Shown: in pieces, positions 22,710-30,715 of the stretch
How the letters are laid out: each line of letters opens with the position of its first letter
Position numbering within the stretch: the first letter of the stretch is position 1
Source: an uncultured bacterium
GTDB taxonomy: Bacteria > Actinomycetota > Actinomycetes > S36-B12
Length of the DNA: 30,715 nt
Assembly: GCA_903896585.1 (NCBI GenBank)
Contig: CAITYI010000188.1
Coordinates: forward strand, 1 to 30,715
Direction of reading: 5' to 3'
Notes under the pieces: generated by a model
What the model saw: only the letters and a program-made list of their open reading frames with translations
Told to the model about the DNA's origin: nothing
Database searches by the model: none
Translations under genes and position numbers: made by a program

Positions 22710-22723
22710 CTTGACCGCTTTCC

Positions 22724-23560
22724 TTAACGCTTCTTGCCGGACTTACGACGACGAACAATGAACTTGTCGCTAGCTTTGTTGTGCTTGCGAGTACGACCCT
22801 CAGGCTTGCCACCAGGATTAACCGGGTGACGACCACCGGAAGTCTTTCCTTCACCACCACCATGTGGATGGTCGACCGGGTTCATGGCCACACCACGAAC
22901 GGTTGGGCGCTTGCCCTTCCAGCGCATGCGCCCCGCCTTGCCCCAGTTGATATTGGATTGCTCGGCGTTGCCCACCTCGCCGATGGTGGCGCGAGAGCGC
23001 ACATCGACATTGCGGATTTCACCGGAGGGCATGCGCAGTTGCGCATAGGGACCATCTTTGGCCACGAGCTGAACGCTGGCACCGGCTGAGCGCGCAATCT
23101 TGGCGCCACCACCCGGTTTGATTTCAATCGCGTGGATCACGGTACCTACGGGAATATTTCGCATGGGCAGGCAGTTACCGGGCTTAATATCCGCGCTTGG
23201 CCCGGTCTCAATCCGATCACCCTGCTTGAGTTTGTTCGGCGCAATGATGTAACGCTTTTCGCCATCGGCATAGTGCAGTAGCGCGATGCGCGCTGTGCGG
23301 TTTGGGTCATATTCGATGTGAGCGACCTTGGCGGGAACACCGTCTTTATCGGCACGACGGAAATCGATGATTCGATAGGCGCGCTTGTGGCCGCCACCCT
23401 GGTGTCGAGTTGTGATCTTGCCGGAGTTGTTGCGGCCACCCTTTTTTGGCAGGGGACGCACTAGTGACTTCTCCGGCTCCGACCGAGTAATTTCGACGAA
23501 GTCAGCCACACTGGAGCCACGACGGCCCGGTGTTGTCGGCTTGTACTTTCGGATACCCAT
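22724..23560 (-). CDS. rplB: 50S ribosomal protein L2
   Basis: 278-residue L2, needed for subunit association and peptidyl-transferase structure. MGIRKYKPTTPGRRGSSV starts it; the near-invariant MNPVDHPHGGGEGKTSGG loop, with its functional His, and the basic C-terminus (KASDKFIVRRRKSGKKR) are present. Only a weak GAGAG-like ribosome site precedes the ATG. Confidence 0.98.
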   Translation of the reverse strand: MGIRKYKPTTPGRRGSSVADFVEITRSEPEKSLVRPLPKKGGRNNSGKITTRHQGGGHKRAYRIIDFRRADKDGVPAKVAHIEYDPNRTARIALLHYADGEKRYIIAPNKLKQGDRIETGPSADIKPGNCLPMRNIPVGTVIHAIEIKPGGGAKIARSAGASVQLVAKDGPYAQLRMPSGEIRNVDVRSRATIGEVGNAEQSNINWGKAGRMRWKGKRPTVRGVAMNPVDHPHGGGEGKTSGGRHPVNPGGKPEGRTRKHNKASDKFIVRRRKSGKKR

Positions 23561-23619
23561 GTTCTCGTCTCTCGTTTCGTGTTCGTTCGGTCTTTGGAAC
23601 CGGTTCTGAGTTCCAGTCT

Positions 23620-23919
23620 CTAGGAGACCGGTCCACCAAATATGTCGATGCGATCGCCTGTTGCTACCGAAACAATCGCGCGCTTTGTGGAAGCTTTGCG
23701 ACCAAATCCCGTGCGAGTGCGAATTCGTTTGCCTTCCCGGTTAAGGGTGTTCACGCTGGTTACCTTTACCCCAAAAACTTCCTCGACCGCGATCTTGATC
23801 TGGGTCTTGTTGGCGTGAGGTGCAACGATGAACGTGTACTTGTTTTCATCGAGAAGGCCATAAGCCTTCTCGGAGACCACCGGTGAAATCAGGATGTCGC
23901 GCGGATCTGCGATTCTCAT
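23620..23919 (-). CDS. rplW: 50S ribosomal protein L23
   Basis: 99-residue L23 at the tunnel exit, where trigger factor and SRP dock. DILISPVVSEKAYGLLDENKY and VEEVFGVKVTSVNTLNREGK are typical. The ATG overlaps the rplD stop (ATGA). Confidence 0.97.
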   Translation of the reverse strand: MRIADPRDILISPVVSEKAYGLLDENKYTFIVAPHANKTQIKIAVEEVFGVKVTSVNTLNREGKRIRTRTGFGRKASTKRAIVSVATGDRIDIFGGPVS

Positions 23920-24590
23920 GCCTGAGCCTCACTTTCTGTTGCGGTGGCTTTTACGCCTTTACCCTTTACCGGCCCGGCGACAAAAATGTCGTAGGCAGGT
24001 TGGGTGAACACCAAGTGGTCAGCGATCAAGACATCGTAGGTATTGAGTTGATCCGGAGCGACAATCGCGATGTTGCCCAGATTGCGCAGCGAGAGCCATG
24101 CAACTGCTTCTTCGCGGGTCAGCACCACCAGGATCTGGCCATTGACGTCCAAAGCTCTGAGGGTCGCAGTGGCTTCTTTGGTGGAGGGGGCATCTCCTTT
24201 GACCAACTGGGAGACCACATGAATGCGACCTTCGCGAGCCCGGTCAGAAAGTGCACCACGAAGTGCAGCAGCTTTCATTTTCTTGGGGGTCCGCTGCGAG
24301 TAGTCACGTGGGTGTGGACCGTGGCTAACGCCACCACCGGTGTACTGGGGTGCGCGAATCGAACCTTGGCGAGCCCGACCGGTGCCCTTCTGCTTGTACG
24401 GCTTGCGCCCACCACCGCTGACCTCCGCACGGGTCTTGGTGTCATGGGTACCTTGGCGAGCCGCAGCTAGTTGAGCAACAACCACCTGATGGATCAATGG
24501 GATATTGACTTCAACGTCAAAGACCTCGGCGGGCAACTCAACTTTGCCGGAGGCTTTGCCTTCGGGAGTCATTACATCTATCGCGGTCAC
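23916..24590 (-). CDS. rplD: 50S ribosomal protein L4
   Basis: 224-residue L4. The tunnel-lining loop is recognisable from TKTRAEVSGGGRKPYKQKG through GRARQGSIRAPQ. L4 regulates the S10 operon in enterobacteria; no such leader can be recognised here. The start is GTG, overlaps the rplC stop (GTGA) and has a perfect AAGGAGG site. Confidence 0.97.
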   Translation of the reverse strand: MTAIDVMTPEGKASGKVELPAEVFDVEVNIPLIHQVVVAQLAAARQGTHDTKTRAEVSGGGRKPYKQKGTGRARQGSIRAPQYTGGGVSHGPHPRDYSQRTPKKMKAAALRGALSDRAREGRIHVVSQLVKGDAPSTKEATATLRALDVNGQILVVLTREEAVAWLSLRNLGNIAIVAPDQLNTYDVLIADHLVFTQPAYDIFVAGPVKGKGVKATATESEAQA

Positions 24591-25237
24591 AGCTGGACCT
24601 CCTTAGCAGCGGTATGAATGAATACCAGCCCACCCTTGGGCCCGGGAATGGCACCCTTGATCAGCAGCAGGCCGCGCTCTGCATCAATTGCCTGCACCTT
24701 GAGGTTCTGGGTGGTTTGACGAACTCCACCCATGCGACCGGCCATTTTCATACCCTTAAAAACCCGACCTGGGGTTGCGCAGCCGCCAATTGAACCGGCG
24801 CTACGGTGCTTGCGCTTGACACCGTGTGATGAACCTAGGCCATGGAAACCGTGTCGCTTCATGACACCGGCAAAGCCCTTGCCCTTGGTCGTACCGACAG
24901 CGTCAACGACCTGTCCGCCTTCAAAAATCTCCACGCCAATTTCTTGCCCGAGGGTGTATTCGGATGCATCGGGGGTGCGCACTTCCACCAGATGGCGACG
25001 CGGGGTCACGCCCGCCTTGGCGAAGTGGCCCGTATCGGGCTTGTTGACCCTGCGGGGGTCAATGGCACCAAATGCAATTTGTACCGCCGAATACCCATCG
25101 ATCTCAGGGGTGCGCACCTGTGTCACAACACAGGGGCCAGCTTTAATAACTGTGACGGGAACAACCTTGTTGTTTTCGTCCCATACCTGGGTCATGCCGA
25201 GCTTTTCGCCCAGGACGCCCTTCACGTTGGTACTCAT
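24587..25237 (-). CDS. rplC: 50S ribosomal protein L3
   Basis: 216-residue L3, whose extended loop reaches the peptidyl-transferase centre. VLGEKLGMTQVWDENNKVVP starts it; GTTKGKGFAGVMKRHGFHG and GGCATPGRVFKGMKMAGRMG mark the loop. An AGAGGAG site lies about 13 bases before the ATG. 17 bases after rpsJ. Confidence 0.98.
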   Translation of the reverse strand: MSTNVKGVLGEKLGMTQVWDENNKVVPVTVIKAGPCVVTQVRTPEIDGYSAVQIAFGAIDPRRVNKPDTGHFAKAGVTPRRHLVEVRTPDASEYTLGQEIGVEIFEGGQVVDAVGTTKGKGFAGVMKRHGFHGLGSSHGVKRKHRSAGSIGGCATPGRVFKGMKMAGRMGGVRQTTQNLKVQAIDAERGLLLIKGAIPGPKGGLVFIHTAAKEVQL

Positions 25238-25254
25238 GATGGTCTGTTTCTCCT

Positions 25255-25563
25255 CTAGAGCTTGATCTCGATGTCAACGCCGGCTGGAAGATCCAAGCGC
25301 ATCAGCGAATCAACGGTCTTCGGTGTGGGGTCGAGAATGTCAATGAGACGCTTGTGGGTGCGCATCTCGAAGTGTTCCCGAGAATCCTTGTACTTGTGGG
25401 GTGACCGAATAACGCAAAACACGTTCTTCTCGGTCGGCAACGGCACGGGTCCAGCCACCTGTGCACCAGTACGAGTAACTGTCTCGACGATTTTGCGCGC
25501 CGAGGAGTCAATGATCTCGTGGTCGTAGGCCTTGAGCCTGATCCGGATCTTCTGTCCCGCCAT
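25255..25563 (-). CDS. rpsJ: 30S ribosomal protein S10 (NusE)
   Basis: 102-residue S10, also the NusE partner of NusB/NusG in antitermination. It starts MAGQKIRIRLKAYDHEIID and ends LMRLDLPAGVDIEIKL. The start at 25563 fits the family and has an AAGGA site; an in-frame ATG at 25650 would add 29 unrelated residues. First gene of the S10 operon; the 133-base gap to tuf carries a strong hairpin. Confidence 0.98.
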   Translation of the reverse strand: MAGQKIRIRLKAYDHEIIDSSARKIVETVTRTGAQVAGPVPLPTEKNVFCVIRSPHKYKDSREHFEMRTHKRLIDILDPTPKTVDSLMRLDLPAGVDIEIKL

Positions 25564-25636
25564 GGTGGCTTGGTTCCTTACTCGTGTAGTTGCGAACTTG
25601 CTGGGTTTATTTCCTGTTTCCGTACTTTTGTGGGTT

Positions 25637-25673
25637 TTCGTGGTGGGCACCGGGTCGCGGCGCCCACCACGAA
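25637..25673 (-). terminator. Strong hairpin between tuf and rpsJ
   Basis: A perfect 12-bp stem (25637-25648 with 25662-25673) with a 13-nt GC-rich loop starts 24 bases after the tuf stop. On the minus strand A-rich sequence, not a T run, follows. It may end the str operon as a U-less terminator or be part of the S10 leader RNA. Confidence 0.65.
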
Positions 25674-25696
25674 GTATTTAGTTATCGCCCTGAGTT

Positions 25697-26893
<1,197 letters not shown>

Positions 26894-26928
26894 TTGCGTA
26901 CTCCCTCTTCTTGTGCCGTCCGGCGTAA

Positions 26929-26980
26929 CGCGGATCGGTTATCGGTTCTTTTTCTTTTATTGTGTTTCTACTGATCCGCG
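26929..26980 (-). other. Inverted repeat between fusA and tuf
   Basis: An 8-bp perfect inverted repeat (26929-26936 with 26973-26980) begins right after the fusA stop and encloses 36 bases of AT-rich sequence that on the minus strand is A-rich. It contains a tandem of GATCGGTT/TATCGGTT-like units. It could modulate fusA-tuf read-through or mRNA processing. Confidence 0.4.
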
Positions 26981-26981
26981 G

Positions 26982-29081
26982 TTATTCGCCGCGAGCTTTG
27001 GAAATGATCTCCGTTGCCACGTTCTGTGGAACCTGTGCATAGGAGTCAAATTGCATGCTGTAACTCGCACGCCCCTGGGTCCGGCTGCGCAGGTCACCTA
27101 CGTAGCCGAACATTTCTGAGAGCGGAACAAGAGCTTTGACAACGCGAGCACCGGAGCGCTCTTCCATTGCCTGCACCTGTCCACGACGCGAGTTCAAGTC
27201 GCCGATGACATCGCCCATGAAATCCTCAGGGGTGGTGACTTCAACGGCCATCATGGGCTCGAGGAGGGCGGGGCCGGCTTGGCGGGCACCATCCTTGAAC
27301 GCCATGGATCCAGCGATTTTGAAAGCGAGTTCAGATGAGTCAACGTCGTGATAGGCGCCGTCGAGCAGGGTGACCTTGACGTCCACCATGGGATAGCCGG
27401 CGAGAACTCCATGCTGCATGGCCTCTTGGGCACCTGCATCCACTGAAGGAATGTATTCGCGAGGAATGCGTCCGCCGGTCACCTTGTTTTCAAAGAGGTA
27501 ACCGCCGCCTTCTTCGGTGTTCGGCTCGACGGCAATCTGTACCTTGGCGAACTGACCGGAACCACCAGTTTGCTTCTTGTGGGTGTAGTCAACTCGGTCG
27601 ACCTTCTTGGTCAGAGTTTCGCGGTAAGCAACCTGTGGCTTGCCAACATTGGCCTCCACCTTGAACTCACGCTTCATGCGATCGACGAGCACCTCGAGGT
27701 GCAGTTCGCCCATGCCTTCAATGATGGTCTGACCGGTTTCTTCATTGGAGCTGACCCGGAAGGTTGGATCCTCTTCGGCCAGACGCTGAATTGCGGTTCC
27801 GAGCTTCTCTTGGTCGCTCTTGGTCTTGGGCTCAATGGCCACCGAAATTACCGGATCGGGGAAGGACATGGATTCCAGTACGACCGGGCTGGCCGGATCG
27901 CAAAGGGTCTCACCGGTCGTGGTGTCCTTCAGGCCCATGACGGCCACAATGTCGCCAGCACCTACTGAATCAATTTCTTCGCGCTTATTGGCGTGCATTC
28001 GATAAATCTTGCCAATGCGCTCTTTGCGATCCTTGACACTGTTGAGCACCTGGGTGCCGGTTTGCAAGCGTCCCGAGTACACCCGCACGTAGGTGAGTTT
28101 TCCTAGGTGGGGATCGGTCATGATCTTGAACGCCAGTGCGCTGAACGGTTCGCTATCACTTGGTTGGCGCAAAATTTCGACTGATTCGTCGCCCATCTTG
28201 TGGCCATCGATTGCCGCAATGTCAAGTGGCGACGGGAGATAAGCAACAACGGCGTCAAGCATGGGCTGAACACCCTTGTTCTTGAACGCCGAACCGGTCA
28301 GTACCGGGGTGAGCTTTGCCGCGAGGGTGGCACGACGAATGGCTGCCTTGATTTCCTCCACTGAAATTTCCGAACCATCGAGGTACTTCTCCATGATGAA
28401 GTCGTCTGCTTCACCGAGAGTTTCGATGAGCTTCTCCCGATACTCCTTGGACTTTTCCACCATGTCAGCTGGGATTTCTTCGATTTCGTAGTCCTCACCG
28501 ATCACGGTCTCGCCACGCCAGGTGAGAGCGCGCATTTCAATGAGATCAACGACCCCAATGAAGTCGATCTCGTTACCGATCGGAAGTTGAAGTACGAGGG
28601 GAACCGCATTGAGGCGCGAGACAATCATGTCTACACACATGTAGAAGTTTGCGCCGGTGCGATCAAGTTTATTGATGAAGCACATGCGAGGCACGCTGTA
28701 GCGGTCAGCTTGACGCCACACGGTCTCGGACTGTGGCTCAACCCCGGCCACACCGTCAAAAACCGTTACGGCACCGTCAAGAACCCGCAATGACCGCTCT
28801 ACTTCGACGGTGAAGTCGACGTGGCCAGGGGTATCGATGATGTTAATCGTGTTGCCCTTCCACTCGCAGGTGGTGGCAGCAGAGGTAATCGTGATTCCGC
28901 GTTCTTGTTCTTGTTCCATCCAGTCCATGGTGGCTGCGCCTTCGTGGACTTCACCGATTTTGTAGTTGATACCGGTGTAAAAAAGAATACGTTCCGTTGT
29001 AGTGGTTTTGCCCGCGTCAATATGCGCCATGATCCCGATATTGCGGACCTTGGCGAGGTCGAGGGCGGTTCCTGTTGCCAC
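26982..29081 (-). CDS. fusA: Elongation factor G
   Basis: 699-residue translocation GTPase. G motifs: AHIDAGKT (19-26), DTPGHVDF (83-90) and NKLD (137-140). All five domains are present, ending with domain V containing MEERSGARVVKALVPLSEMF and the SRTQGRASYSM segment. The start is GTG with a GGAG site. It lies 46 bases after rpsG. Confidence 0.99.
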   Translation of the reverse strand: MATGTALDLAKVRNIGIMAHIDAGKTTTTERILFYTGINYKIGEVHEGAATMDWMEQEQERGITITSAATTCEWKGNTINIIDTPGHVDFTVEVERSLRVLDGAVTVFDGVAGVEPQSETVWRQADRYSVPRMCFINKLDRTGANFYMCVDMIVSRLNAVPLVLQLPIGNEIDFIGVVDLIEMRALTWRGETVIGEDYEIEEIPADMVEKSKEYREKLIETLGEADDFIMEKYLDGSEISVEEIKAAIRRATLAAKLTPVLTGSAFKNKGVQPMLDAVVAYLPSPLDIAAIDGHKMGDESVEILRQPSDSEPFSALAFKIMTDPHLGKLTYVRVYSGRLQTGTQVLNSVKDRKERIGKIYRMHANKREEIDSVGAGDIVAVMGLKDTTTGETLCDPASPVVLESMSFPDPVISVAIEPKTKSDQEKLGTAIQRLAEEDPTFRVSSNEETGQTIIEGMGELHLEVLVDRMKREFKVEANVGKPQVAYRETLTKKVDRVDYTHKKQTGGSGQFAKVQIAVEPNTEEGGGYLFENKVTGGRIPREYIPSVDAGAQEAMQHGVLAGYPMVDVKVTLLDGAYHDVDSSELAFKIAGSMAFKDGARQAGPALLEPMMAVEVTTPEDFMGDVIGDLNSRRGQVQAMEERSGARVVKALVPLSEMFGYVGDLRSRTQGRASYSMQFDSYAQVPQNVATEIISKARGE

Positions 29082-29127
29082 AACTTTCTCCGTTTATCTC
29101 TTAGTGGGTGTTCAAGTGTTTTGAGGA

Positions 29128-29598
29128 TTACCAGCGGTAGTGCGCAAAAGCCTTGTTGGATTCGGCCATCTTGTGGGTGTCTTCGCGCTTCTTCACGCTC
29201 GCACCGAGACCATTTGATGCGTCCAGGATTTCATTCATGAGGCGCTCGGTCATGGTTTTTTCCCGGCGCTGACGGGAGTACCCGATCAACCAGCGCAGGG
29301 CCAAAGTGGTGCTGCGGTTGGGCTTGACTTCAACGGGGACCTGGTAGGTCGCACCACCAACACGGCGGGAACGGACTTCCAGGGTGGGACGAATATTGTC
29401 GAGGGCCCGCTTGAGGGTTTGTACCGGATCGGTGCCGGACTTCTCGCGGCAACCTTCGAGGGCGCCGTAGACGGTGCGCTCAGCCACCGAACGCTTGCCA
29501 TCAAGGAGAACCTTGTTGATGAGCTGGGTGACAAGTGGTGCGCCGTACACCGGATCGATCACGATCGGTCGTTTGGCTGCTGGACCCTTACGAGGCAT
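29128..29598 (-). CDS. rpsG: 30S ribosomal protein S7
   Basis: 156-residue S7, organiser of the 30S head. MPRKGPAAKRPIVIDPVYG, LINKVLLDGKRSVAERTVYG and RSRRVGGATYQVPVEV are diagnostic. The ATG overlaps the rpsL stop (TAATG) and has AGAAGGAGAAGG upstream. Confidence 0.98.
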   Translation of the reverse strand: MPRKGPAAKRPIVIDPVYGAPLVTQLINKVLLDGKRSVAERTVYGALEGCREKSGTDPVQTLKRALDNIRPTLEVRSRRVGGATYQVPVEVKPNRSTTLALRWLIGYSRQRREKTMTERLMNEILDASNGLGASVKKREDTHKMAESNKAFAHYRW

Positions 29599-29972
29599 TA
29601 GGCCTTCTCCTTCTTCGCGCCGTAGCGGGACCGTGCCTGCTTGCGGTTCTTCACGCCTTGAGCGTCAAGGGCACCACGAATGACTTTGTAACGAACACCG
29701 GGAAGATCGCGCACCCGACCGCCACGCACGAGCACAATGGAGTGCTCCTGCAGGTTGTGTCCCACCCCTGGGATGTAGGCGGTGATTTCCACCTGAGAGG
29801 TCAAGCGGACGCGAGCCACCTTGCGAAGCGCGGAGTTCGGCTTCTTGGGGGTGGTGGTGTACACGCGCGTACAGACCCCGCGCCGCTGTGGGCTGCCCTT
29901 GAGGGCCGGGGCCTTGTTCTTAGAGACCTTGTCCTGCCGGCCCTTGCGGACCAACTGCTGGATGGTAGGCAC
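29598..29972 (-). CDS. rpsL: 30S ribosomal protein S12 with Arg at position 88
   Basis: 124-residue S12, a decoding-site protein that sets translational accuracy. MPTIQQLVRKGRQDKV, TTTPKKPNSALRKVARVRL, PGVGHNLQEHS and QARSRYGAKKEKA are typical. Lys43, one streptomycin-critical residue, is normal. Position 88, Lys in most bacteria (RVKDLPGVRY), is Arg here (RVRDLPGVRY; codon CGC at 29709-29711). The same substitution is a known streptomycin-resistance mutation in mycobacteria (K88R) and E. coli (K87R). The start is GTG with a CAGGAGAG site. First gene of the str operon. Confidence 0.99.
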   Translation of the reverse strand: MPTIQQLVRKGRQDKVSKNKAPALKGSPQRRGVCTRVYTTTPKKPNSALRKVARVRLTSQVEITAYIPGVGHNLQEHSIVLVRGGRVRDLPGVRYKVIRGALDAQGVKNRKQARSRYGAKKEKA

Positions 29973-30216
29973 GTTGCGCCTCTCCTGCCTTCTCGTTCGT
30001 TTTCGGTTAACCGGGAACGACCCACGCGCTCGGGTGTGTCGCGCCTTTTTCAGGGCGCGAGACTGCCAAAATTCGTAGGAAATCTCCGGTGATTTAGCAC
30101 CGTGAGCAGCGAGAATTAACCGCTACCCACGAGATAGTGCCCGAGGGGTCAGGCACGAAGGGAAAGATTACCCTCCCCCACTTTGCGGGGTCACATTGGG
30201 GGGTACCTCATGGGAT
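29973..30216 (-). promoter_or_regulatory. Leader and promoter region of the str operon
   Basis: The 244-base gap between the small membrane protein gene and rpsL should hold the str promoter. A perfect 7-bp stem (30039-30045 with 30054-30060, A-rich loop) lies 66 bases before rpsL, and a 5-bp stem (30087-30091 with 30098-30102) follows further upstream. Near the membrane-protein stop, an imperfect C-/G-rich inverted repeat (about 30168-30205) may be its terminator. No -35/-10 pair stands out. Confidence 0.45.
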
Positions 30217-30609
30217 TTAGTTGCTCGAAACCCCTGCCAATGTCAGAAAAAGCAGGGCCAGTAGCCCTAAAACCATGAGGGCGGCAAACAGTCCAATATT
30301 GATCCAGGACAGGATTCTGGCCGCCAATACGAAAGCCGAACCCCCAATTCGACCCTGGCTGGGAATAATCTCTTTGTCCGCCTTACTGGCAAAGACCAAG
30401 GCAATAATGGCAAAGATCACCGGGCAAACGGGCCAGGCCAAGATGCTAAGAACCAGGGCAACAATCGCACTCGAAGAGGTCACCGGCCCAGTTGCCACCA
30501 CAACCGTCGGCGCAGCCATCGGACTCGATTCACCCCATATTGATTCCGATGATGATTGGGACGGCGCAGCTGGATCTTGGTTGTTCCCTTCGGGATCCTG
30601 ATTACTCAT
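30217..30609 (-). CDS. Small membrane protein, DUF4190-like
   Basis: 130 residues. A polar, Ser/Pro/Asn-rich cytoplasmic-type head (1-45) precedes hydrophobic segments at about 47-74 and 92-125, separated by a polar loop (SKADKEIIPSQGRIGG). The arrangement, with CP inside the first helix, a GRxGG loop and a LSWINIG beginning of the last helix, resembles the DUF4190 membrane proteins common in actinobacteria. Function unknown. No ribosome site is visible; a TAACCT box (30616-30621) lies 6 bases before the ATG, suggesting a leaderless message. It stands upstream of rpsL, where rpoC is the neighbour in many relatives. Confidence 0.75.
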   Translation of the reverse strand: MSNQDPEGNNQDPAAPSQSSSESIWGESSPMAAPTVVVATGPVTSSSAIVALVLSILAWPVCPVIFAIIALVFASKADKEIIPSQGRIGGSAFVLAARILSWINIGLFAALMVLGLLALLFLTLAGVSSN

Positions 30610-30615
30610 GTGCTC

Positions 30616-30621
30616 AGGTTA
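30616..30621 (-). promoter_or_regulatory. Candidate leaderless -10 box
   Basis: TAACCT fits TANNNT and ends 6 bases before the ATG of the small membrane protein, the same spacing as at the secreted-protein gene (13031-13036). No clear -35 and no Shine-Dalgarno sequence are present. Confidence 0.4.
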
Positions 30622-30650
30622 CGCCCCGTCAGCAACTTAATCCCAGCGGA

Positions 30651-30715
30651 TCACGACCAGTTGAGCAGCAATCGACCTTCTTTGTCGCGGAACGAACCGA
30701 CCAGGATCACGATGA
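30651..30715 (-). CDS. Probable C-terminal fragment of an unidentified gene
   Basis: One minus-strand frame is open from the window edge to a TGA at 30651-30653 and would end LVGSFRDKEGRLLLNWS. Codon choice (mostly C or G in third positions) looks coding. It is too short to identify; it does not look like the end of RpoC. Another frame is open to a TAA at 30638 but is Arg-rich and less gene-like. Confidence 0.4.
   Translation of the reverse strand, partial: IVILVGSFRDKEGRLLLNWS

Overview
The window reads as a chromosomal segment of an actinobacterium (Actinomycetota) of moderate GC content. The order str (rpsL-rpsG-fusA-tuf), S10 (rpsJ to rpsQ), spc (rplN to map) and alpha (infA to rplQ, truA) is complete. 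Zinc-type S4, S14 and L36, a short-lid adenylate kinase, many GTG starts and probable leaderless genes all fit that phylum. The genus cannot be fixed from sequence alone; the moderate GC and Lys/Ala-rich L22 tail would suit an aquatic lineage, but that is a guess. No rRNA, tRNA, CRISPR, transposase or integrase was seen.

Left part (1-5584): a small catabolic cluster. It encodes an ethanolamine-permease-like APC transporter, a glutamine-synthetase-like gamma-glutamyl-amine ligase, an aldehyde dehydrogenase and a short-chain dehydrogenase, all on the minus strand. These converge on the C-terminal part of a PuuD-like gamma-glutamyl hydrolase on the plus strand. The set best fits uptake, gamma-glutamylation, two-step oxidation and deglutamylation of an amino alcohol such as ethanolamine, rather than the classical putrescine (Puu) route, because an alcohol-type dehydrogenase stands where Puu needs an amine oxidase. 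A small DUF861/EutQ-like cupin (5724-6065) lies upstream but is translationally coupled to truA.

Middle and right (6062-29972): about 35 genes, all minus strand and therefore transcribed from right to left, for 30S and 50S proteins, EF-G, EF-Tu, SecY, Adk, Map, IF1 and RNA polymerase alpha. Many neighbours overlap by 1 or 4 bases (TAATG, TGATG, ATGA, GTGA). One accessory gene breaks the conserved map-infA junction: a 696-residue secreted protein with a DUF642-like domain, a 12-copy 18-bp minisatellite encoding a Ser/Pro/Ala linker, and an Ig-like domain. It appears to have its own leaderless promoter. Several hairpins sit at operon junctions: before rpsM, between tuf and rpsJ, ahead of rpsL, and directly before truA.

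Right end (29973-30715): the str leader, a small membrane protein of the DUF4190-like kind, and the probable tail of one more minus-strand gene.

Most notable: the ethanolamine-type gamma-glutamylation cluster; an Arg at S12 position 88, where Lys is usual and Lys-to-Arg is a classical streptomycin-resistance change; the hairpin covering the truA translation start region; a structured leader before rpsM; and long, oppositely charged tails on L17 and L22.
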